This document shows positions 12,315 to 24,300 of a DNA stretch of 64,000 bases, piece by piece. The notes below the pieces were generated by a model, which was given only the letters and a program-made list of their open reading frames with translations, was not told the DNA's origin and ran no database searches. The stretch is from positions 417,326 through 481,325 of the forward strand of contig NMRA01000194.1 in NCBI GenBank assembly GCA_002633005.1, read 5' to 3'. Positions within the stretch are counted from its first letter, which is position 1, and each line of letters starts with the position of its first letter. The translations under genes were made by a program, and so were the position numbers. The stretch comes from Phoronis australis (lineage: Eukaryota > Phoronida > Phoronidae).

Positions 12315-15300
12315 NNNNNNNNNNNNNNNNNNNNNNNCTAGGAACACAGCCTATACTGTTCCTTCTCTTGCTGCAGTAGTCTCACTTATAGTAATGAATT
12401 GTGAACTGATGCTGCGTACAGCCACTAGTGCATGCTGGAGATATCAGCTGATATATTGTTACTACTGGTGAGGTGATATAAAAATCTTACCAATGCTGTA
12501 GAGTATAACCGATGCTGCATACAGCAAGTAGCTCTGCCTGCGCACAATGGACAAGTCGATGTTCATGTATGTGCGTAGAGCCCACCTCTCAAATTTGCTT
12601 TTCTTACGGACCCGCTGTTCCTGCTGACTCACCACTGATTCCTGGTTCCACCTGCCAGCCCCTAGGGGCAGTGGGTAAGCGTGACTGGAATCCAGGAACA
12701 ACCCCATGCCCATGTGTCTCAGCTGGGAATTGGTCTTGCTTAATGGTTGCCCATTTTTTCCACTCGCATTTCCATCAGTGGTGACGCTGGGAACTACTTG
12801 CAAACTGTTGGCAGATAGTCCATCTTTGTTCAATTTGTTGTCTTGGAGGTACCGAGTTGATACTTTAATGTTGTCTCTAGACTGCTCCAACTTGCCTCGT
12901 GAAGATCCTTCTTGGCTGATTCTCAGCTCCAGTGCTTTAATGGAAGCCACCATTTGTAGGACCGTTGACATTTTTTTATCTGCTTCGTTGTTGTTTTGGG
13001 TGACGCTCTTCATGCTCAATTCGGGATTCACGTCAATCTCTATTCCAGCTGTGTTGATGCCTTGCTTCATCCACTGCTCGTTAGGCACGGTCTTGTTCAT
13101 ACCCGGGCTCTCTGTGTTCTGTGGCGGAGCCAGGTAGTCTATCGTCTCTTCAGTCTGGTCACTTGACAACTGGCCGTAGGAGCTGCTGGTCTCTGTTAGG
13201 GTGATGTCTTGTACAGCAACTACACTGGAGTAGACTAACAGTAGATTGACGGGGTCATGAATAATGTAGGCCAGTATTCTATCCATATCGTTATGTGATA
13301 TGGGCATATTGCTCCCCTCCAGTGTCAGGATGTACCCTATGTGGAATCCAGACATCGGGTCCTGGGTTGGACGTACTTTAAGAGCGTGCGTGGGCTCGCT
13401 GGACGTCGTGCAGCAAATGCGCTGTATCCATGGCGATACAGTATCCTGTCTGGTGACCCGTGGAACAAAGTGTAGCCCAAATAGTACACCTAAAAATAAT
13501 CAAAGCTCGTTTAACTATTAAGGAAAGTTGAGTTCCAGATTTGGTTTTGTAGCTTGTGGAAGCAGTATTGATTTGCAAACCTACACCAATTGAGCAATAT
13601 TTGGTGAATTGAATATTACTTATCGTAAAGCATAAAACTGCACTGAGGTTAAAGTCTTGATGTCAGACTGAAGTAATCAGTAATAATGCTTGTTATCATG
13701 CGTTTGCCTACAATTTGTAATTGAAATCGTATATTAACTCTTCTAATATGAATATTTAAAGTGAATAATATCAAACCTGCTTTTCGTCACAAAAAGTTTT
13801 TTTTACTTAGATCACTGACTGTCATGAAATTGGTCTCAAATTATCCTGTCCTTGGCCAAAAAGATGTCATTTCTGTGCTCGTAAAGAACTGTTATTGTGT
13901 GAGACAAGGTTCTCTCTACGAGTAGACTTGTCATGTGTCATTTCTTACATCGAGTCTGGTCTTTAGCAATAACGAAGTACAACTTCTTTGCAAGACCAGA
14001 AATCACTTCTCATTTAATGAGGGGACAAGTCAGTTTTGTTACTGTAAGGGATCTGAATCAAAAATTAGTTTCTTCAACAGGACATAGGTTTAAAGCCTCT
14101 TTAGCATGTTGGTGTGTTTTAATTTTTAGAGGCTTCTTAACTGTATGAAGATGAGAGGCATCGTATTCACGTGAATCTGAGAAGTTCATGGGATCAGTTT
14201 TAATGAAACTCATCAAGACTTGGGACTGAAGCTCGCACCGCGTAATATTTTTGCTCAGGACTCTGCATTAGCACCTCAAAGTAAACGTTGCACAATCTGA
14301 CTGAGGAGCACATGGACAGTGTCATAGTCGAGGCTTGTGATTGGTCGAAGTTCCACCTTTTTGCCTTGACCGTGACCTGTTTCGTCAAGGTGTTAAGATT
14401 TACTTGAGTGTTCTTAGGTGATATCACATCTTAATCAAGCCTGTACTCCATAAGATTTTCTTCAAATTTTGCTTAGCGCTCGCTAAACTATGAAAGTGAT
14501 GTTACTCCATGTACGTTTTGAGTGTAGATGGATACTTTTAGAGGCAATTGGAATCTTTAAATACTTCCATTTGGAAAAAATACTTCCGTAACTGTTTTTT
14601 GAGTAGCATTCTGTTCTGTCAGCGAAATTGAAGACTGAACTTCATTACATTCAATGTGCTCAAGGTAAAACGGAAATGTACCGAATGATATGGGGAGGTT
14701 ACCCACCCGTCTGACAGCGACACCGTGAGGCAGCAGCACAGATAGGGGGAGACCTGTCTAGGGTGTTCTGGGAATGAATTTGGTTCATTATAGCTGTTAG
14801 AGATAAGAACTGTTGTACTTACCTGCCATTATTACTCCTATAGTTGCGTACATGGCTGTTTGTAAGCCATATCGCTCGATGACTAGGCTCAGTAAGACGG
14901 GGTAAAGTCCACAGCCAATTGCATTGCCACAGATGACAACCGTTAGAGCCAAGGATAAGCGCTGCTTGAAGAACTCCCGCAGAATACAAAGGCATGAAGC
15001 ATAGATCATTGAGGAAGCCAAACCTGGGTGAAAATAAGATCGTGAAAATAATTTGAAGGGTGCTAGTGGTATTGTATTGTTGTAACAGTTTACACTAATT
15101 TTTTGATGTTTTTTCCAAAATTTACTGGTAAGATTACAGGTTATTTACATTTAGCCAAAAATAGAGAAATCAGGGTTCTAAAAGTATGTATTTTCTGAAA
15201 GTAGAAAGCCTAATTGGGTCACACTAAAATGTCTTGAATAACAAATTTAGCGTAAAAGAAAATTACCCTATAGTATCACCAATATGATCAAACTGATGTT

Positions 15301-18300
15301 AAGTTTTCTAAATTATTCCGTTTTGTCCAATTTAAAAATCAGAAATCTTAATTCTTGATAGCCCCTCTCACAAGCGAAAGAAAAAAAAATAGTAACAATT
15401 TCTTGTGGCATTTTGGAAAATAGAACATAAACCATGAGTAGCACGTAAAAGAATCCAATCATGCATTTCTGAGATGCGTTGTTCCAAAGTTAGCCAAATT
15501 TGGAATTTTTCTTAAGTTGTACATAACCTTAGTGTCATCAAAGGAATGTTCATGGATTATAATGCTCTGTTTAAAAAATCAACATTTTTATTGTTGATTA
15601 AACTTGGGTGAATATTATTTTTCACAATTACTAAACACAGTGTATTGTTGTTGCATTCTTTTCACTCAGTAATTCTGACTGGCATGTGGTTACATGCAAC
15701 TGATTGACATATTAACCACATTATGACTTAGCAAAACTGTTGACACTTTACCTGCTAGAAAGCCATAAGTCAGCACAATAACGCCCACATTTTGTGCCAG
15801 GCTCATCAGTCCCATAACCCCACCCAATAGCACATATCCAGGGATCACTAGTACACGGTAGCTGAATCTGGATACCAAGTAACTGAAGAGGGGCGCTGAA
15901 AAGAACCAACAGACACTTTGATATAGCCTGTATCATAGCAGTATTAGTAGTAAAATTTCACCAATTTTAGACAAGAAATTACTGCCAAATTTGCCCGTTT
16001 TTCTTTCTCACTAGCTTCAAACGTGAATACTCGCAATTTCTGTGATTCAGACCTTGAACATGTGAAGGCATAACTTTTGTGCTTCATATCTTTCGTGAAA
16101 AAAATGAAAAAGTCACTTGTCAACTATATTGTGTCCTAAATTCAATTTGATGAAATTTTGTGGCTGTGTCTTGTTTGAACATCCTGGTTAGCCAGCTAAT
16201 AAAGTGTTGGTGGTTTTGGCAATGCAAAAGGTCTGTGCTGGATTATTTTAGCAGGAGCTGGAGTTGCTGTGTTTGCGAATACTGTATCTGCATCAGCAGA
16301 TTCTCTAGTCTTGAATATACAGCTGTTAGGATTTGTTCGGTCTGGTGATATGGGGTACCAGTCTTGTTTTCCGACTCAAGTCAATTTCAGTGTGTGGTAT
16401 AACTATTGTAGAGTAATGAATTTAATATAAACTTAAGTTTTACTTACTAGCTGCATAAAGTATGCAGACTGCTAGTCCTCCTGCAGAGGCCATCCCAGTC
16501 ACTCCACAATAGGTGTCGTTACTGCCGGCTTCTCTGATAACCACCCGGTGTGTAGAGTGTGTACACCAGGCCTCCAGTAGGATCCCGTATGAGAAGGTGA
16601 ACCCAGCCAGCTGACTAGTACAAAAGGTACACACACTGAGTACCAGCCAAGCATAGCCTCGGTCTAGGTGTCGGATGTTGTGGAGCAAGTCCTCTTCACT
16701 TGGCTCTGAGATTTCCTCGATGGATAATCTGTCGGATGACTTTGTCTTGTTCATTTGTTCAATAGGTGGCGTCTTGGTTGATTTTATGTTGTTTTCTTGC
16801 TTATTGAGCAGTGTTGCTTTTGAATTTTTGCTGCATATGTGATGATTTGCCAACGCATCAGGTGACGTCTTGTCACCTACATATTGATTGGTCAATATTC
16901 TGGTTTCGTTCGTGTTGTCCACCTTTTGATTTGTCAATGTCTTGTCCATTTGGTGCTTGGACGACATGTTGGATGACTTCTTGCTGTACGTCTGCTCAGT
17001 TTGTTGTGAATCCGACAACTTCCTGTCACCCTTATTTTCTGTAGATGATGTGCTGAGTGATCTTACAACATCTTCTCGCTCTTTGTTCAACATGTTTGGT
17101 GACATGCCATCATCCTGTTCATTCAGTAATATCTCACGCGCAGTCATGTTGATCATATGGTTACACTTGGTAATGGGCTTTTCATGTAATGTTAATGACT
17201 TTTGGGGGTTTAAAACAGTTGTGTTGTCACAACTATGTGGACTTCAGTCTTCAAAGTCATGCCACCATTTATTTTTCGACTTGCATGGATTCCGTGTAAT
17301 GTTTGTGTATAACTGAAGACTGCTCGGGCTGGTTTCTGTTGGCAAAACTTTTGCTGGCTTGTGTTGTGCACCTGATGTTGTCTGAAGGTTTCAGTCAAAC
17401 TTGCAATTATGACCTCAGCATGACGTCAGTTTTAATGAGGAATCTCTGACCTATTCTTGCTTTCTCCGTTAGTTTTTTAGACAGTATACTCCTGTTTTTG
17501 ATAATGTTAGAAATTGGGTCAAGAAACGGCGCTCATTTATTTTAATTTGTCATATTGTATAAAAGCTCGTTGACATCAAAATACTTTTTGGCAGCCTTTG
17601 ATGTTAAAACGGACTAATTGATCTATTTAATAATCAAATCTTTAGAAAAAGTTCATTTATTATAATAAAAGTGGTTGTTTGGCAGAATATAAGATCAAGT
17701 GGTCAGGCTTCAGGTAAGATATGAAATTCTTTATGACTTAAGCTATTCAAAATACTGCACATGAGTTATTTAGGAAATAAAAAATTGATGTCACAAAATT
17801 GCCCTATTTCTAACAGCTGTAAATGTTAACAAATTTTCAAAATATTGTTTGATGGTAGCTACAGAAAATCTTCATTTTTTGGCCGACAACTAAAATCCTA
17901 TTTTGCCAAATTCCTCCACAAAAACGAAAATTAAGTCTAGTTTGTACGGAGAAGATGCCATAAACAGCAGCACCTCTGGCCAAAATATAACTCTAGCATT
18001 TTTGCCAGTTTTGTGATCCTAATATTGATGACACGTTTGCTATTCCCATGTTGTATTATTTTCTTATTTCATTTCCAGGATGCCAGTGTAATTCCTCAAC
18101 TAATCAGCCTGCTGAACAGATCTGTGTGTACACAGGAGTGCATCACCAAGATCATAGCCCACTGTTGCCTGGTATGTCGTCTCTCTCAGAGTCAGCATAA
18201 GAAAGGTCACTGTGGCTTAAGTTATTTAGGACCCTCGAAAAATGTCCTAACATGGCTGCAACATCACATCTCAGAAATCTCTGATCGTATTCATATGAAA

Positions 18301-21300
18301 TCTTCAGATACTTTGCTTTATACACAGTTCTTCAAACTGTTGGGAATTGTTTCTAGAAAGTTCCACTTTTGCATGAGGGGCTGTCTTGAAATGGAACCTT
18401 TTGATTTTCTTGAAAAAGTCGCAAGAATTGGAAATGAAATGATGTTTCAGAAAACTGTTAACAGCATTTTTGAGATCCCATCTTGAGCACCAAAATCAAA
18501 TAAAATTTTATCATGTTATTGATTTCATTGCTTTGCTTAAAATGAATCTTTCTTTTTGGTAAAGTGTACTTAAAACATGTGGTCTCATGACACAATTAAT
18601 GGAATATTGCCAGAAGTTAATTCCAAAGCTTTCTACTTTCAGAAATATATACCTTAATTTATTGATTTAAAATCTATAGTTTTGTACGTATTTGGCTAAC
18701 TTGTTAACAAAGTCTGACATTAACCTTTAGAAAGCCTGTAATATTTTGATTTTTGACTTTATACCAATCTGGTATTAATTGGCAGGGTCATGTGAATATG
18801 CCTTTTCAATAAAAAATTGTAAAAAAGAAAGGTACAGCCTTAGGAAAAAAAGATAACAAAATTTTGTTCAATATGTTCATGATGGAGTCTCAAAAACACT
18901 GTTACAGTTTTCTAATTTTATCATTTGTTTTTTTTTCTTTTCATGTAAAGTTTGAGTTTTTTCATCTGAATCATAAAAGTCCTATTTTTGATAGTGGAAA
19001 ATTTAAATACGATTCCTTACAGCATTTTGGAGAAGAGTGTATAATGAAACCAGTGTTGGTCACTCTGGTAGAAATATTTTAAAGCGGCACTAAACCAGTC
19101 CTGTGTTTTCTGTCAAAAAGCTTTATTTAGGCCACTTGTTATTACAAAATAAGCCTTGTCTTTTTTATAAGTGTTCATTGGGCTCTAGAAGAACTAAGAG
19201 TTCCTTGTTTCTTCAGACCAAGCTTTTAAAATTTCAGGTGATGTCCTAACTTGAAATTGCACAACATTGGTCTGATGATATATAGATCTATCGATTCTTT
19301 TCAACCTTTAAAGGAACAGGTTGAGACCAGTTTCGTAACCGTCAGTGGCCGAAATTAAAATTTGTTTTTAGAAAGTATCCGTTTAATGCCTCTTTAAGAA
19401 ATTAGCAACTTTCTATCTTTGCCATTTGCGATGCTGAATTGTGAAATCCTATTAATACTTCTAGCAGAAGTCTTTTGTCTAGGCATAACGTATTTTGTGT
19501 GTGATTGTTATTCGGCAACTGGCCGTGTGGGATTGACAGCTTTTATTGCCCTGTAAGTGTCAAAGAGTCAACTTCAGTGTAGGGAACTTGCTCACAGTAT
19601 TCCCCTGTATACGAGAATTCATTTTTGGACACGGAATAATTATACTTCCCGTTGTCACTCGTTGTGCATGCAGTACAAGCCGAATGAAAACGGACAAAAT
19701 AACCATATCCTAGTCATGACGATCTGTCTGCCTTAAAAGATTTCTGGCTTTTTCCAGCTGAAAATGATGAGGAACGACTCTTCCTGTAGTTGTAATATCT
19801 TTTTGCAATCTTCCAGTGCTGCTACATTGACCTATGAGTGTACAAGTGCAATACACTAACACCATCTGATCAACAACTTGATTATCGTTGTGCTGTGTGT
19901 TGTTCAGTGAAAGTTTTACCATGTTTTAGTTGGTCAAAATACCCGTTTACTAGCATGTGCTCGGACGTGGCTTTAACTCTGGGCTTTAATGTGTTATGAT
20001 GACGTACGTATATATAAACTCGGTTTCAAAATTATCATTACAAATATTAATCCATTTGCAAAATACATGCCGGAGGTAAAAGGAGTGTCCTCGTGAAATT
20101 TTTATCGCGGTTTTGAGTTTTAAATGCGCAGACATTATACTAAATTCTTGCTGTTCATCGATCATGCATAATGCAGTTCTGATAGAAACGTGATTCTAGA
20201 GTGCTTCCCATAGTTTACAGCGGTCTTTGACGGCTGTCACAAGCAGTAATGTGATGATGTGTGACTCAGTTAGACTTGCATATATCTTATATGTNAGTTA
20301 CAAGGAAAAAATGGCGGCGTTCAGGGCAAGTTCCTGAACTGATGAGCCAGAAATGTGGGTACGGAAATAACCGATGACAACCGGTAATCATACGCTCAGA
20401 GAAAAGGGTCGAATACGGTTGAAAAATCGCTTTTGGCAAGAAAGGCGAAAAGAATATAAAGAAAGGGTGTCGAAAATAAGATTTTATGTAGTAAGTATTT
20501 TCAGATACTAGAACCACATAGGCAGTTTGCAACAAGGACTTTAATGTGTTATGATGACGTACGTATATATAAACTCAGTTTCAAAATTATCATTACAAAT
20601 ATTAATCCATTTGCAAAATACATGCCGGAGGTAAAAGGAGTGTCCTCGTGAAATTTTTATCGCGGTTTTGAGTTTTAAATGCGCAGACATTATACTAAAT
20701 TCTTGCTGTTCATCGATCATGCATAATGCAGTTCTGATAGAAACGTGATTCTAGAGTGCTTCCCATAGTTTACAGCGGTCTTTGATGGCTGTCACAAGCA
20801 GTAATGTGATGATGTGTGACTCAGTGAGACATGCATATATCTTATATGTTTGCTCGCTGGGTACCACAGTGTGTGTTGTGTACACTTCATTAGATCCCGA
20901 CTATAGGATTTTATAGTGAATATCTTTTGAAATTCAAACACTAGAGTTTCATCTCTAACAGTTTGTACAGCCTTTTTGCCTCAATTAATTAGAAAACAAA
21001 GCTGTCAATGGAAAATTAGTTTGTATTATTTTCACTTGAGTAACTTTCCAGTGAAGTCAGTCATCATAACGGGGAATTTCACTTTATCTCGGCCGTTGTC
21101 ATGGAGAAGGACAAGTCATTTTGTCTGCTTACTTTTGCCATGTACTATAGAAGTGCTTCCCAGTACCACCAGGTGTCACCAGGTGTGGGGGGTCCGGTGT
21201 GATCACTCGGCATTGGTTTGTGAAGTTTTCAAATGATGCCATTGGTGCAAACCAAATACCATTTGGTATACTCTCTTAGTACTCTAACTGCTGGTCTCAT

Positions 21301-24300
21301 GTTTTGAGAACCAGTTTTCTTCACTGAATAACTGGCATCAAACTGTTTCTCAAAATCCAGGACCCCTATAAGTGACTATTGCCTTGCATTGCTTAGTTTT
21401 ACTTAATTCCTTCTCTTCTCAGTTACTGAGTGTGTTTTGTTCCATTCGATCTTCTTCACAGAGTCTTGAGCAACAGTTGACCCTGTGTGACCTTGGCCTC
21501 ATCGATGCCCTTGCGCCTCTGTTAACATGTGACATTGCCCGGGTACAGATGCCTGCTATCTGCTGCCTGACATCGCTGTGTTATCAGAACACAGAGGTCT
21601 CTGTAATCATCAGTACAGGTACCCTTGACTGTTGATTCTCGATGACTGCATAGTGCTGGAATGAGGTTATTTATTGGTTTAGGAATTTTATCTCAATCGT
21701 TTTAAGTGAACTTTGGGGATCTGCCACTTACATAGAAAGTGGGTTACCCTTGAAATTGAAATAATTGGAATTTCGTAAATGCAAGTAATGACGATTGAAA
21801 AACATTTATTATAATCCTGAAATCAATTGCATTCTGTAGTCTCCAAATTATTTGTTTTTATGATGTCTGTAGCATTGAATAACCTATATATTGCAAATTA
21901 CTTGCTGAAAAGTAAATTTACTTCATTTCAAAGCTCAATATGGAGTTGTTGTTAACTTACTTCATGGAGGAATTTCGTTGTCCAACCTGTTGCTTATGTT
22001 ATGTGTGTTTTTCAAAAAGTAACTTGTAGCATTAGTTCGTGAATGTTAACATGCGATTTGACATTCATTTTCATGTTTTTGCATGAAACAATGTCTATAA
22101 TTGACATTTTATGAAAGTGCTAACTAAAGGCGGTATTGGTAAGTTGACTGTACATTAAGATCTAGGTGCCAAACTCGTTACACGACTGTTTTGCCTCTAC
22201 TTAATAGTTACCTATATGTTTACACTACAGCATGCTACAATGGAGAGTGTATGCCAGACCTACTGGTCAAGTTACTGGCACGAGACAAGCCAGTGGAGAT
22301 GCAGGTGGCAGCTGCCAAATGGTGAGTGAACATCATAGTATTTTACAGTGCCAGCTTGTAAGACCCAGTCCTTTATTCACAACCTCCGGGCATCTCCAGC
22401 TTAAATTAATTCAGGTGGACAGTATGTTGCGTTCAAATTACTTTCGTTTTGAAAGGACAAGTAAAAATATCGTCGTGTCTTGTTTGAATTAATCTTGAAG
22501 AACCTGCTGTGTGAAAGTTTGTTTTTTTTACTCTAAAAATTCTTATCCTGATATATTAATTAATTATTCTCCAAACACAACTCTTGTTATTGGCAAGAAA
22601 TATCTGTATATTCCCCATCAGCTGTTACACTCACCTATATTCAGAGACACAAACCTTTAACAAAATTAAAGATGATTCTTTAAGGCTGTGATGTAGTTAG
22701 AGCAGTTCATCCACATCCCTGAGTCCATCTAACATATGAAGGTGTTAATTCAGCTGTACCTTCTTGCATTGTAACTAATGGGTCTAATGATTCCCTCTGC
22801 CTCCATGTGTTTTAACCCCTCGACCATAGGCTGCAACGCAAAAGGCACATCATGCCTTGAAAAATACAGGTTTTTCATCCGACTTCACATTAAGTTGAAC
22901 CTTCACACTCATAACTGTTCCTAACCCCTCTTTATACACATCCGGTTAACATTTGATGAGATAGGTAGTGGACTTAACGTTTGTAACCAGTTCACGCTTA
23001 GTAAACAAATCATATCATTTCAGTTTGAAACGTTCCAAACACAATCTGCTAAAGAACGCTGGCACATACCGCTGCCAACGGTACTTTTTGGGTAATAAGT
23101 TGTCCGTCATACTGCACGTCGACTTTAATTTGAAACAAAACGTGTAGATTCCCGCCACCTTACGCATAATACGATTTGTTCCGATTCGTAATGGCTCAGT
23201 CAATGAAGTATTTATTGTAGTCTGCCGTGTTAATGATTGACATATACGACCCGTGCCTAATTCCATGTCGAAATCACGATCATTCAGTTTGCATTTAAAT
23301 TTGATTGGGGGTGCTTCGTGAATGTGGAATACTGCCTTCATCATCCCGAGGCACCCAACTCAGAATCCATGTCTTCATTTCTTCAAATATTTTTAACCTT
23401 ACATTTCCGGTTCCTGGAACTACTTGTCTCCAGGTTGATTAATTTGTTTTTGCGTTCTACCTTAAGTTTTTGGTTTTATCACACTTATCCGAATCAGTTA
23501 GTTGACAGTCATATATACTTCAAATGACCTCGTCTAGCACAAGAAAAACATTTAGTATCCTTATGTCTGCACTACGATTCTGGAATCTACAACGGAAATA
23601 TTTTTCTGGCTTTGTCGCGCTTTGTGTCAATATTATTTAACACAGATTTTGCAAAATCCGTCGAGTCCAACTTCATGGACCATACATGTATATTATGTAA
23701 TTTTGTCACTTCTTTCGCACGCATATAATTTAATAAATGTGTCAGTGTCAAACGGTCAGTGCTTTTTCACGAACCTGGCTATTCATACAACCAAAATTAT
23801 TTGTGAGCGTATTTCTCGATCTGGGTCAGCAAACTCACATTTACTAGCAATGATTATCAACCTGATACAAAAATCATCTGAAGTTCCCTCCTTGGTTTGC
23901 ACTGTCTTCCTGTAGACAAACTCCTCGTAATCCGTATTCGACCGTGGTTTAAAAATTTTGTCAGTGCTTTTACCGCATCGTCATATACGTTGTCCCCTAC
24001 GAGTACGTCCAAGTGTGAGAAAATTTCTCACACTTCTTTTTCCACATAATGCAAGTGCAACGCTTTTTTCTTGCCAGTATCTGTGATACCAAACACCAGT
24101 CAAATCACTTGATCCACACTTCCCAACATTCAAACTGGGTGGAGACGTTCCCTTGCTCAAACTGCTCAAAAGTAGGTAACCTACCAAAAGCCATCTTATT
24201 ATTCGTAACTGTTTTATACTTTTAAACCTGACAAACATCCTCATTGCCACTATTGTGTCTATCACCAAATTTTGAGAATAATCGAAGACGTTCCGTTACA

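Noticed and set aside
12012-12341. Long Leu/Thr/Ala or Ser homopolymer frames
   Set aside because: Pure by-product of the trinucleotide array in an intron.
12512-13137. + strand frames with Cys-rich and hydrophobic stretches
   Set aside because: Shadow of transporter exon 4.
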